DNA of 64,000 nucleotides from Halorussus rarus (GTDB lineage Archaea; Halobacteriota; Halobacteria; Halobacteriales; Haladaptataceae): positions 62,001-126,000 of the forward strand of contig NZ_QPMJ01000004.1 in the NCBI RefSeq assembly GCF_003369835.1, read 5' to 3'. The position numbers and the translations under genes are program-made. Shown in pieces: positions 1 to 9,018 of the stretch (positions are counted from its first letter, which is position 1; every line of letters starts with the position of its first letter). Under the pieces are notes generated by a model. The model was given only the letters and a program-made list of their open reading frames with translations. It was not told where the DNA came from and ran no database searches.

Positions 1-60
1 GTCTCCTACTCGCTGGGTCACGTCCGCCGGCTGATGCGGCAGGCGGACCCGACCGAGTGA
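1..60 (+). CDS. C-terminal end of an unidentified protein (partial)
   Basis: The first 20 codons form an open frame ending in TGA. They encode the last 19 residues of a protein whose body lies before the window; the tail reads VSYSLGHVRRLMRQADPTE. It is basic and then acidic, with no recognisable motif, so no function can be given. The next gene on this side is convergent (minus strand, ending at 158), leaving about 100 bases without a gene. Confidence 0.55.
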   Translation, partial: VSYSLGHVRRLMRQADPTE

Positions 61-157
61 GCCGGGCCGATGACAACGGTCGCAGGGCGAGAATCGCCCG
101 GCCGAGATGTCGGGACGAACCGCAGCGCTAGCGACGCCGCGCGAAATGCGAGGAGTG

Positions 158-3100
158 CTACGGCTCCCCGCGTCGACGTCGCGCGACCAGCATCCCCGCG
201 GCGGCCGCCCCGACCGCCACGGAGGCCTCGCTCGCGGCGAGCGGGGTCGGCGGTCCCGACGGGGCCCCGGACGCGCTCGCGGCGTTCGACGTAGCGGGGT
301 CGTAGCAGAACGAGATTTCCCGGATGGCGAACGGCTGTCCGGTGTCCTCGCTGGTCGGTGCCTGGAGGTCCGCCCGCTCGGAGACGCCTTCCGGGAAGGC
401 GTAGACGTTCCCGCCGGTCTCACTGCGGACGATGACCGCGTCGACCCGGAGCGTCGAGTCGAACGTCACCGATACCGGGTCACCGCCGCCGCCGTCGCGC
501 TCGACGTTCGCGAGTTCGACGCGGTAGGTCTCGCCCTCGACCTCGAACTCGAAGGTGTTCTGCGCGACCTCGGTGGCGTTCTCGCTCCCGAATTCGCCGT
601 CCTCGTACGCGAGCGTCAGGGCGTGCTCCAGCCCGGCGTCCTCATCGCAGGTCGGGTAGCCGGCGACCGGCCGCGGCGTGATCGTCGGCTCCGGTATCGC
701 GGTCGTGGTGGTGGTCGTAGTCGCGGTCGTGGTGGTGGTCGTAGTCGTCGTTTCGGTGGTGGTCGTGGTCGTGGTTTCGGTGGTGGTCGGGGTTTCCGTG
801 GTCGTAGTCGTCTCGGTTGTCGTCGTCGGGGTCTCGGTCGTGGTCGTGGTGGTGGTCGTAGTCGTCGTTTCGGTGGTGGTCGTGGTCGTGGTTTCGGTGG
901 TGGTCGGGGTTTCCGTGGTCGTAGTCGTCTCGGTTGTCGTCGTCGGGGTCTCGGTCGTGGTCGTGGTTTCCGTCGTGGTGGTCGTGGTCGGCTCCTCCGT
1001 GGTCGTGGTGGTTTCGGTAGTCGTCTCGGTGGTAGTGGGTTCCTCGGTGGTCGTAGTCGTCGGCGTCTCGGTCGTCGTCGTGGTCTCGGTGGTCGTGGGC
1101 TCCTCGGTCGTGGTCGTCGTGTCCTCCTCCGCTGCGACCGGACACTCCGCGACGTCGACCGAAACCTCCGCACTGTCGTTGACCGTCACGCCCTCCTCCG
1201 CCGGTCGGACGACGTACTCGCCGGGTTCGAGGTCGGTCGGGCCGACCGGCTCACCGGGCGGCACGGTCACCGCCTCGGCGAAGTCGCCCGGTCCGGTGAC
1301 CGCGACGTCGACTTCCCGGTCGCCCTCGTTCGTCAGCGTCAGCGACTGGCAGTCCGGGCTCTCGGCGACGACGTTCACGGGTTCGGGTTCCGTCGTCGTT
1401 GTCGTCTCCTCGGTAGTGGTCTCCTCGGTGGTGGTCGTCTCCTCGGTTGTCGTCGTGGGTGCCTCAGTCGTCGTGGTCGGTTCCTCGGTTGGCGTCTCGG
1501 TCGTCGTTTCGGCGGTGGTAGGTTCCTCGGTGGTGGTCGCCTCGGCCGTCGTGGTGGTCTCCGTCGTCAGCGGCGGGAGCTCGGCGGTCGTCGTGGTGGT
1601 CGTCTCGGCTGCCTCCGTCGTTTCGGTCGTGGTCGTCGCTGGCGCCGCCGCGACGGCGACCGTGACGTTTACCTGCCCGTTGACGGTCGCCTTGCCCGGC
1701 GGCTCGCCCGCGAGGCCGGTCCGCGCGCTCACCGTGTAGTTGCCCGCCGGCAGGTCGTCCAGCGTCGTCTCGCTGCCGGGTTCGAGCTCCAGCGTCTCGG
1801 CGAAGTCGTCCGGCCCGGTGACGTTGACGGTCACGTTCAGGTCGGTCGGATTCTCGACGGTCAGCGATTCGGGCGCGGTCGACGCCACGTCGACGTCCGG
1901 GCAGTCGGCCACGCTCACGGTCGCGGACTCCTCGCCGTTGACGGTTGCGTTTCGCGTCGCTTGGTCTTCCTCGCCGTCCGCGTCCGCTGTCGGCACCGTC
2001 GCCGAGACCGAGTAGTCACCGGGCGTCAGGTTCGCGAGCGTCCGGTTCTCGCCGGGCTCGACCGTCACCGCCTCGTCGTAGTCGTCCGGCCCAGTAATTT
2101 GGAACGTCGCGTTCCGGTCGGTCGGGTTCGCGAGGGTCAGCGACTCGCACTCCTCCGAGCGCGCCTCGACGTCAGGCGGCGGTGCGGGCGCCTCGGCGGT
2201 TGTGGTCGTCGTCTCTGCCGTCGTCGTAGTCGTCTCCTCCGCGATGGTTTCGGGCGTCGCTCGGGTGGTCGTCTCGTCGGTCGTCGTCACCTCGGCGCCC
2301 TCCGTCGTGGTGGTCTCCTCCGCCGTGGTGTTCGTCGGCGTCTCTGCCGCCGTCGTGGTCTCGGTCGTGGTGGTCGGGGTTTCAGTCGTCGTGGTGGTCT
2401 CAGTAGCCGTCGTCGTGGGTTCCTCCGTCGTGGTCGTCTGCGTCGTCGTGGTTGTGGGCTCCTCTGTCGTGGTCGTCGTCTCGGTCGTCGTCGTGGTCGT
2501 CGGCGTCGGGCAGGCTTCGACCTGGATGGTGGCGATCTGGTCGCCGTTGACCGTGGCGGGCCGGGTCGGCTCGACCAGGCCGCCGGCCTTCGCCTGGACC
2601 CGGTAGGTGCCCGGCGGGACGTCGAACGTCTCGACCTGCCCCGGGTTCAGGATGACGACCTTGGTGAGCCCCGACGCGGCGGTCACCGAGAAGGTGATGC
2701 GCTCGGTCGAGGGGTTCTGGAGCCGCAGGCGCCCGCAGTCCGGACTCCCGGCCCGGGCGTTCGGCGGCGGCCCCGGCGCCTCCGCGGTGGTCGTCGTGGT
2801 GGTGGTCGTCGTAGTCGTGGTCGTCGGGAGGTCGAGCGTCGTGGTCGTGGTGGTCGTCGTGTCCCGCTCGACGCACTCCTGGAAGTCGGGGTTGCGCTGC
2901 GAGGCCGACTCGCCGTCGCGTTTGACTATCGCGCGCTCGACGACCTCGCCGCGGTTCTCGCCCGTGCCGAAGAAGACGTTCCGGCCCCGGAAGCTGCCGC
3001 GGAAGGTCTGGCGGTCGCCGTCCTCGAAGACCAGCGTCACCGCGTCGTACCGGGCGGCGCTCACCGCGACCTTCGCGCAGTCGAAGTCGTAGCTCGGGTC

Positions 3101-6091
3101 GAGCGGCCGGGGCGTCTCGGTCGTGGTGGTAGTCGTAGTCGTTGTGGTCGTCGTATCCGGGTCCGCGCAGGCCTCGAAGCTCGGATTCCGTCTGGTGACC
3201 GATTCACCGTCCGGTCCGCGCACGGCGACCGACTCGATGACCTCGCCCTGGTTGTCGCCGGTGCCGACGAACTGCGCGCGGTCCCGGAAGTCCCCGCGGA
3301 AGGTCTGGCGGTCGCCGTCGGCGAACGTCAGCGTCACGGACTGGAACGCCTCGGCCTGGACCACGGCCCGCTCGCAGCTCGTGAAGAAGATTCTCGGGAC
3401 GAACGGCTCGTCCGGTTCCTCCTCGGGCTCGCAGCCGCTTGTGTCGTTTCGCCGGACGACGAAGCTGTCCGGCCCGTTGAACACCTTGATCTGGGTGATC
3501 ACCTCCCCGTCGTTCCCGCCCGTCCCCGAGAAGGTGTTGCGCCCGCTGTAGACGCTGGAGAACGTCTGGGTGTCGCCGTTGGCGAAGGTGAGGACGACCC
3601 GAGTGTACTGCTCGGTCGCGACCGTCACCCGCCGGCAGTCGAACGCCACCCGGATCTGGAGGGGTTCCGGCGTCTCGGTCGTCGTCGCGGTCGTGGTGGT
3701 CGTCTCGGTCGTCGTGTCCGTCTCGGGCTCGGGGTCCTCGCAGATCTCCTGGGTGATGGAGTCGTAGATGCCGACCAGGTCGTTCGGCGACGGCGCGTCG
3801 TAGAAGTCCTCGCCCGAGGACGCCACGCGCCGCAGCAGCCCCTCGTCGGCCTCCTCGCCGAGCGCGATGGTGATGATTCGCGTCCCATCCTGCTTGATCT
3901 CCCGCGCGACCTCGGCGGGGTCGCCCTCCTGGTTGTGCTCGCCGTCGGACAGCAGGACGATGACCGACTGGGCGTCCTCGCGCTGGTCGTCCTCCAGTTC
4001 GTCGTTCGCCGTGCTCAGCGCCTCGGCGATGTCGGTGTAGCCGTCGGCTTCAAGATCCTCGATCTCGTCGACGACCTCCGCGCGGTCGTCCGTCAGCTCC
4101 TCGTCGACCCGGGCCGACTCGGCGAACGACACGAGCCCGAGCCGGTCGTTCGGCCGGTCGACCGCGTTCACGAGCCGGCTGCCGGCCAGCTTGGCCGCCT
4201 CGAGGGGCTCGCCCTCCATCGACCCGGAGCGGTCGGTCACCAGCATCACGTCGAGGGGCCTGCCCGGTCTGCATTCGGGCGTCGGCGGCAGGGGCGTGGT
4301 GGTCGTCTCGGTCTTCGTGGGCTTCTGCGGGCAGTCGCCGTCGACGACGTAGCCCATGCCGGTGTTGTCGGCCCCGTCGGCCTCCTCGCCCGCGTCGGCG
4401 AACGGCGCGCCCACCAACAGGTCGGCCACCGAGTCGTTGTTCCGGTCGCCGCTGGCCAGCGCGTAGCCCGCCAGGTCGCTCTCGGACTCGCCGCGGAACT
4501 TGGCGTGGGCGCCCGACAGCGCGTGGCGCTCGGCGATGCGCGAGCCGTAGAGCAGGTAGGCCGCCCCGGCGTCGGCGGCGGTGGAGTTGTTGAACGGCGC
4601 GCCCACCAGCAGGTCGCCGTAGCCGTCGCCGTTGGCGTCGCCCGCGCTCGCGAGCGACCAGCCGGCGTAGTCGCCCTCGCCCTCGCCGGGCAGCGCGGCG
4701 TCGGCCTCCGAGGAGAGGTTCACCGTCCGCGGGACGTCGCCGCCGTACGCCACGTAGGCCGCGCCGGCGTCCTCGACCGGAACGTCGTGAAACGGCGCGC
4801 CGACCGCGACGTCGTCGCGGCCGTCGCCGTTCAGGTCGCCCGCGTCGGCCACCGCGAACCCGGCCTGGTCGCCCTCGCCCGCGCCCCGGAAGGTGACCGG
4901 CGAGTTGACGAGCAGCGACGCTCCCTCCAACTGCGGGCCGTGCTGGAGGTAGGCCGCGCCCGCGTCCGGCGCGGTCGAGTCGTTGCCGCGCGCGCCGATC
5001 AGCACGTCACTTGCGCTGTCATTGTTCGCGTCGAGCGCCGCGACGTCCGAGCCGGCGTAGTCGCCCTCGGCCACGCCGTAGTAGGTCGCGTTAGCGAACG
5101 CGAGGCTGTAGGTGCCCACCCGGGGCATGTACGCGAGGTAGGCCGCGCCCGAGTCGTCAGCCACGCCGTCGTGCTGGGGCGCGCCGACGAGCAGTCCGGC
5201 GGTCCCGTTGCTCGCGTTGGGCATCGTCGCGAGCGACCACCCCGCGCGGTCGCCCGCCGACTCGCCGTGGAACGTCGCCGCGGCGTACTCCATCCAGACC
5301 ACGCCCGGCAGGCTCTCGCTGCCGTACACCACGTAGGTCGACCCAGAGTTCCGGCCGTTCGCGTCGGCGAGGGGCGCGCCGATGACGACGTCGGCCAGGC
5401 CGTCGTCGTTCAGGTCGCCGAGTTCGACGTCGAAGCCGGCGCGCTCGCCGGCCGCCCGGCCGCGGAAGGTGACGTCGGCCTCCGAGACGTCGACGTCGCT
5501 CCGGTTGACCGGACCGTAGAAGAGGTAGGCCGCCCCGGACTCGTCGCCGGCCGAGTCGTTCGCGGGCGCGCCGACGAGCAGGTCGGCCACCCCGTCGCCG
5601 TTCACGTCGCCCGCTGCGGTCGACCACCCGGCGCGGTCGTTGCTCGCCGCGCCCGTGAGCTCGGCGTCGGCGTCCGAGAGGTTCGCGGACCCGACCGGCC
5701 CGCGGGGAATCGCGCCGCGGCCGCACCTCGTGTCCTCGTCCTGCGCGCCGCCCGTCCCCTTGGCGATGCTACCATTCGCGCCCGCCGGGTTCCCGTTCGC
5801 GTTCGAATTCGACGACGCGCCTTGCGGAACGCCGTCCGGCCCTGCGCCGGCTACATTCCCGCCGGCAGGCACCTCGCCCGGATTCGACGCGGCCGTGACC
5901 GCGTTCGCGCCCGTGGGCGCCGGGCCGGGACCTCCCGGCTGTCCGCCTGCACCGGCCCCGACCGCCCGCGCGGCTCCGCCGGCCGCGAGCGTGACCCCGC
6001 TCGCGCCGACGATGCTGCTGGCGACCAGCAGCCACGCGAGAACGAGTACGTCGGCTCGCCGCCTCGTGTCGTCTCCCTCCCCCCGTGTCAT
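158..6091 (-). CDS. giant secreted/surface protein with FG-GAP propeller, VWA domain and Thr-rich stalks
   Basis: 1977 residues, ATG start at 6091. A hydrophobic N-terminal segment (about residues 13-40) looks like a signal or anchor. Residues about 130-580 hold roughly seven FG-GAP/integrin-alpha-like repeats (patterns such as GDVNGDGVADLLVGAP), expected to fold as a calcium-binding beta-propeller. A von Willebrand A domain follows at about 612-785, with a MIDAS motif DRSGSM, a later Thr in YTDIAEAL and an Asp in LLSDGEHN. Next come three related beta modules (about 810-884, 897-977, 1000-1073), then PEGA/Ig-like modules, all joined by long Thr/Glu linkers probably carrying O-glycans. The C-terminus is a hydrophobic Ala/Val segment followed by RRRRGEP, without a PGF tripeptide. 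Probable role: cell-surface adhesion or ligand binding. The domain calls are firm; the ligand is unknown. Confidence 0.9.
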   Translation of the reverse strand: MTRGEGDDTRRRADVLVLAWLLVASSIVGASGVTLAAGGAARAVGAGAGGQPGGPGPAPTGANAVTAASNPGEVPAGGNVAGAGPDGVPQGASSNSNANGNPAGANGSIAKGTGGAQDEDTRCGRGAIPRGPVGSANLSDADAELTGAASNDRAGWSTAAGDVNGDGVADLLVGAPANDSAGDESGAAYLFYGPVNRSDVDVSEADVTFRGRAAGERAGFDVELGDLNDDGLADVVIGAPLADANGRNSGSTYVVYGSESLPGVVWMEYAAATFHGESAGDRAGWSLATMPNASNGTAGLLVGAPQHDGVADDSGAAYLAYMPRVGTYSLAFANATYYGVAEGDYAGSDVAALDANNDSASDVLIGARGNDSTAPDAGAAYLQHGPQLEGASLLVNSPVTFRGAGEGDQAGFAVADAGDLNGDGRDDVAVGAPFHDVPVEDAGAAYVAYGGDVPRTVNLSSEADAALPGEGEGDYAGWSLASAGDANGDGYGDLLVGAPFNNSTAADAGAAYLLYGSRIAERHALSGAHAKFRGESESDLAGYALASGDRNNDSVADLLVGAPFADAGEEADGADNTGMGYVVDGDCPQKPTKTETTTTPLPPTPECRPGRPLDVMLVTDRSGSMEGEPLEAAKLAGSRLVNAVDRPNDRLGLVSFAESARVDEELTDDRAEVVDEIEDLEADGYTDIAEALSTANDELEDDQREDAQSVIVLLSDGEHNQEGDPAEVAREIKQDGTRIITIALGEEADEGLLRRVASSGEDFYDAPSPNDLVGIYDSITQEICEDPEPETDTTTETTTTTATTTETPEPLQIRVAFDCRRVTVATEQYTRVVLTFANGDTQTFSSVYSGRNTFSGTGGNDGEVITQIKVFNGPDSFVVRRNDTSGCEPEEEPDEPFVPRIFFTSCERAVVQAEAFQSVTLTFADGDRQTFRGDFRDRAQFVGTGDNQGEVIESVAVRGPDGESVTRRNPSFEACADPDTTTTTTTTTTTTETPRPLDPSYDFDCAKVAVSAARYDAVTLVFEDGDRQTFRGSFRGRNVFFGTGENRGEVVERAIVKRDGESASQRNPDFQECVERDTTTTTTTTLDLPTTTTTTTTTTTTTAEAPGPPPNARAGSPDCGRLRLQNPSTERITFSVTAASGLTKVVILNPGQVETFDVPPGTYRVQAKAGGLVEPTRPATVNGDQIATIQVEACPTPTTTTTTETTTTTEEPTTTTTQTTTTEEPTTTATETTTTTETPTTTTETTTAAETPTNTTAEETTTTEGAEVTTTDETTTRATPETIAEETTTTTAETTTTTAEAPAPPPDVEARSEECESLTLANPTDRNATFQITGPDDYDEAVTVEPGENRTLANLTPGDYSVSATVPTADADGEEDQATRNATVNGEESATVSVADCPDVDVASTAPESLTVENPTDLNVTVNVTGPDDFAETLELEPGSETTLDDLPAGNYTVSARTGLAGEPPGKATVNGQVNVTVAVAAAPATTTTETTEAAETTTTTTAELPPLTTETTTTAEATTTEEPTTAETTTETPTEEPTTTTEAPTTTTEETTTTEETTTEETTTTTEPEPVNVVAESPDCQSLTLTNEGDREVDVAVTGPGDFAEAVTVPPGEPVGPTDLEPGEYVVRPAEEGVTVNDSAEVSVDVAECPVAAEEDTTTTTEEPTTTETTTTTETPTTTTTEEPTTTETTTETTTTTEEPTTTTTTETTTTTETPTTTTETTTTTETPTTTETTTTTTTETTTTTTTTTTTETPTTTTETTTTTETPTTTETTTTTTTETTTTTTTTTATTTTTTTAIPEPTITPRPVAGYPTCDEDAGLEHALTLAYEDGEFGSENATEVAQNTFEFEVEGETYRVELANVERDGGGGDPVSVTFDSTLRVDAVIVRSETGGNVYAFPEGVSERADLQAPTSEDTGQPFAIREISFCYDPATSNAASASGAPSGPPTPLAASEASVAVGAAAAGMLVARRRRGEP
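725..967. repeat. perfect 117-bp tandem duplication inside a Thr-rich stalk
   Basis: Two head-to-tail copies of a 117-bp unit (39 codons) start at about 728 and 845 and stay identical until about 967. They lie in the longest Thr/Glu linker of the surface protein, so the duplication is in frame and lengthens the stalk. Perfect identity in both codon positions and spacer indicates a recent event, or that the assembly has fixed a variable-copy repeat. Confidence 0.9.
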
Positions 6092-6243
6092 TGTGTCTCT
6101 CCCCGGGAGTAACCTGCATCCGCCCTTTGTTATGGGGAAGCAAGCCCCGCGTAACGCCGCGTTGCCCGCGCCTGTTCGGGCGGTAGGCCGAGCTTATCGT
6201 GGGGAGGGGCGCGCTGGGGATTGCGCGGACGACCCGTCCCGGC

Positions 6244-7776
6244 CTACCGCCGGGCGGCGACCAGGGCGCCGGCGAGCAGCGCGGCCGCCAGCAGGGCGAC
6301 CAGCGCCGTCCCGAACCCGAATCCGGGGACGGGGCCGTCGGACGACGCGGTGGCCGTGGCCGTGTCGCCCCGCATCGCCTCGTTGGTCGTGTTGCTGCCG
6401 GGCGTCGTGTCCCCTGTGGTCGTCTCGTTCCCGTCGTCCGGCGGGGTCGGGGTGTTGTCGGCCTCGCCGGTCGACCCGCCGACGCGGACCAGCCAGCCGT
6501 CGCGGCCGTCGGCGCCGGCGCCGCCGGTCTGGCCGGCGAACAGGTAGCCGCCGTCGTGGGCCCGGATGGCGGGCCACGGCTTGTCCCAGCCGTCGGTGCC
6601 GACGTACGTCTCCCACCGGGTCTCGCCCGCGGCGTCGGTCGTCACCACGTAGCCGTCGGCGCTGGCCTTCGGGCCGGCGTCCGACCCGCCGGTGAACAGG
6701 TAGCCCTCCTCGGTCCGCATCGCCGAGTCGAGCCACTGGGTGCCCTCGCCGCCGGGCCGGCGCTCCCACGCGACCTCGCCGTCGGCGCCGAACTTCACCA
6801 CCCAGCCGTCGCGCGGGCCGGTGCTGTCGCTCTCGGTCTCGCCCGCGAGGACGAACCCGGCCGACGCGTTGCCGTCGCGCGAGGCGGGCGCGGCGGCCCA
6901 GACGTCGTCCCTGCTCGGGCCGCCGACGACGCTCTGCCACTCGCGGCTCCCGTCGGCCGCGAGCCGGAGCGCCCAGCCGTCGTCGGTGTCGCCGACCGCC
7001 TTCCCGGCGAGGTAGTAGCCCGAGTCGGTGGGCACGACCGCCCGGAGGTAGCCGTCGCCGTGGCTCTCGGGGGTGGCGTGACTGGCCTCCCACGCCGTCG
7101 AGAGGTCGGCCGAGAGCCCGACCGTCCAGCCGGCGCGGGCGCCGTCGCCGTAGGTCCAGCCCGCGAGCAGGTAGTCGGTGGCGTTCCCGGCGGTCCGGCG
7201 CTCGACCGCGTAGAACGCGCCGGTGCCGAGGGTGCGGTTCGAGCGCACCTCGCCGTCCGGCCCGACCTCGACCGCCCAGCCCTTCGCCCCGTCGGCGTCG
7301 GTCCGGCCGGCGAGCAGGTAGCCGTCGTCGGTCTTCGCGAGGCCCCAGAACCGGTCGGTGCCGGGCCCGCCGAGGGTCTTCGACCACTGCTTCAGCCCGT
7401 CGCCGTCGACCTTGAGGACCCAGCCGTCGCGATCCTCGCCGGTCCAGCCCGCGAGCAGGTAGCCGCCGTCGTCAGTCCGGACCGCGTCGGCGAACATGTC
7501 GTCGCTGCTCCCGCCGTAGGTCCGGCGCCACTGCTGTGGAAGCTCGGGCGGCTTCACCGCCGGGACCTCGGGGGAGTCGCCGGCCAGAGCATCGGAGGGC
7601 CCGGAGTCGCCGGCGTGCGCTTCGGGGTCGGTCGAGTGGGGCGCGTCGCCCGTCTGTGCGTCTCGCTTCTCGGGGATCTCTCGTGGCGCCGCGTCGCCGG
7701 TCGTCGCCGCGGGGACGGCCGCCGCGACGCTCGCGCCGACGAGCAGCGCCACCAGTGCCGCTGCGAGGGTCCGCAT
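6244..7776 (-). CDS. secreted repeat protein with PGF-CTERM anchor
   Basis: The ATG at 7776 is preferred over an in-frame GTG at 7785; it gives 510 residues starting MRTLAAALVALLVG, a clear signal peptide. The body has about eight degenerate repeats of roughly 50 residues built around GGYLLAGWT and DGWVLKVDGDG motifs, typical of beta-propeller-like blades. A Thr/Pro/Asn linker follows. The C-terminus is a PGF-CTERM signal: the PGF tripeptide, a hydrophobic helix and terminal arginines. In haloarchaea, archaeosortase A cuts such signals and a lipid replaces the helix. The protein is therefore probably displayed on the cell surface. It lies just upstream of the giant FG-GAP/VWA gene on the same strand, with 152 bases between them, suggesting a surface-protein cluster. 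Confidence 0.85.
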   Translation of the reverse strand: MRTLAAALVALLVGASVAAAVPAATTGDAAPREIPEKRDAQTGDAPHSTDPEAHAGDSGPSDALAGDSPEVPAVKPPELPQQWRRTYGGSSDDMFADAVRTDDGGYLLAGWTGEDRDGWVLKVDGDGLKQWSKTLGGPGTDRFWGLAKTDDGYLLAGRTDADGAKGWAVEVGPDGEVRSNRTLGTGAFYAVERRTAGNATDYLLAGWTYGDGARAGWTVGLSADLSTAWEASHATPESHGDGYLRAVVPTDSGYYLAGKAVGDTDDGWALRLAADGSREWQSVVGGPSRDDVWAAAPASRDGNASAGFVLAGETESDSTGPRDGWVVKFGADGEVAWERRPGGEGTQWLDSAMRTEEGYLFTGGSDAGPKASADGYVVTTDAAGETRWETYVGTDGWDKPWPAIRAHDGGYLFAGQTGGAGADGRDGWLVRVGGSTGEADNTPTPPDDGNETTTGDTTPGSNTTNEAMRGDTATATASSDGPVPGFGFGTALVALLAAALLAGALVAARR

Positions 7777-7936
7777 GCGTGGCACTCGGGGACGGACGCG
7801 TTTTGTTATGGTCCGTCTGTCGTCGGCGTAGGCGGAACCTGTTGGACCGCTGTGATGACCGCGCGGCCGGTTCGGCGGTCCAGCGTCCGGTCGCCGATAC
7901 GGAACGGACCGGGCTCGTCGCGCTGCCGGGTCGCCT

Positions 7937-8131
7937 TCACCGCTTCCAGACGTCCGGCTCGCGGCCGAGCGACCGGAGCGCCGCCGGGTAGCCGAAGGCG
8001 ACGACGAGCGCGACGACGACGCTCGGGACGAACCCCTCCACGCCGGCGAGCCCCAGCGCGGTGACGCCGACGACGTAGAGGACCAGCATTATCAGCATCT
8101 GAGGCAGCAACTGCCGCCACTTCGAGGTCAT
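7937..8131 (-). CDS. small two-helix membrane protein
   Basis: 64 residues with ATG at 8131 (MTSKWRQLLPQM). Residues about 10-28 and 32-50 are hydrophobic helices; the tail is charged and ends VWKR. An upstream in-frame start at 8173 would overlap the divergent promoter region and is less likely. There is no characterised family that I recognise. It is divergent from the lipoprotein gene starting at 8239. Confidence 0.6.
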   Translation of the reverse strand: MTSKWRQLLPQMLIMLVLYVVGVTALGLAGVEGFVPSVVVALVVAFGYPAALRSLGREPDVWKR

Positions 8132-8238
8132 ACGGGAACTGACGCCGTAGGGGGAGTTAAGTGTGGCTGACAACCGGGACCCGGCGCTGCTCCGACTCCG
8201 GAACGTTGATGCCAGCGCGCCGAGGGGTTCGGAACGTC

Positions 8239-9018
8239 ATGTCCGCCCTCCCCCGGAGACGCCTCCTCGCCGGCGCGGCCGCCCTCCTCTCGGGCCTCGC
8301 CGGCTGCAGCGAGTCGACGACCGACACCGGTTCGGCACCCGGCGAGCACCGTCCCGAGAACGTCGCACGGAACCCCGAGGCCGCCGTTCTCCGGAGCTCC
8401 GACGAGGCCGGCCCGCTCGCGTGGCTCCCGCCGGACGACGCGTCCGGGTCCGGTGACGCCGCCGCGTCAGACTCCTCTGACGCCGCCGCCGCGTCGGACC
8501 CGCCGGCGGGCTCCACCCGGTGGGTCATCGTGGCGTCTCGGAGCCGGGCCGACCGGCTGCGGTTCGCCGACGTCGACGGCGCGGCAGACGCCCGGCGATT
8601 CGTCGCGGAGACCGACTTCGACGAGGAGACGCTGTACCTCGACCCTCAGACAGTCTCGGAGTGCTTCGCGCTGGAGCTGTGCTACGTCACCTGGTCGGCC
8701 ACCGAGATCGACACGCGGTACGGGCGCCACTACCGGGACGCCGACGTCTCGTGCCGGACCGACGCCACCGACCGGACGGCGTGGCTGATTCGAATTCCCG
8801 ACGCGCTCGACCCCGACGAGGTGTCGAGCCACGGCTCCGGGATGAGCAGCGGCGGCTGCACTTACCCGCCGTACCTGCGGGCGACCCCTGGGTCGTATTC
8901 ACCGACCGAAACGGGGAGGGCGACTACGGCCGCCGAGACGACACCGACGAGCGCCGACGCGAAGTCCGCGACGGCCGGCACCACCACAGCGAACCCAGAA
9001 ACGGAGGCCGAGCGATGA
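8239..9018 (+). CDS. Tat-exported lipoprotein of unknown function
   Basis: 259 residues from the ATG at 8239. The N-terminus PRRRLLAGAAALLSG ends in the lipobox LAGC, with Cys at about residue 23, so it is predicted to be a Tat-exported, lipid-anchored protein as is common in haloarchaea. The mature part begins with an Asp/Ala/Ser-rich linker (roughly residues 60-90), then a compact domain with four cysteines within about 70 residues (ECFALELCYV, DVSCRTD, SGGCTYPP). These could form disulfides outside the cell. The end is Thr/Ala-rich. Its stop codon overlaps the start of the next lipoprotein gene (ATGA), so the two are translationally coupled. In-frame alternative starts lie at 8161 and 8209. 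The function is not recognisable. Confidence 0.75.
   Translation: MSALPRRRLLAGAAALLSGLAGCSESTTDTGSAPGEHRPENVARNPEAAVLRSSDEAGPLAWLPPDDASGSGDAAASDSSDAAAASDPPAGSTRWVIVASRSRADRLRFADVDGAADARRFVAETDFDEETLYLDPQTVSECFALELCYVTWSATEIDTRYGRHYRDADVSCRTDATDRTAWLIRIPDALDPDEVSSHGSGMSSGGCTYPPYLRATPGSYSPTETGRATTAAETTPTSADAKSATAGTTTANPETEAER

Noticed and set aside
107-6112. A 2001-codon open frame on the + strand, opposite the giant surface protein
   Set aside because: It is the mirror of Thr/Glu-rich and GC-rich codons: the product is almost only Arg, Gly, Val and Leu, with no domain and the wrong composition for a halophile. The minus-strand frame has clear domains.
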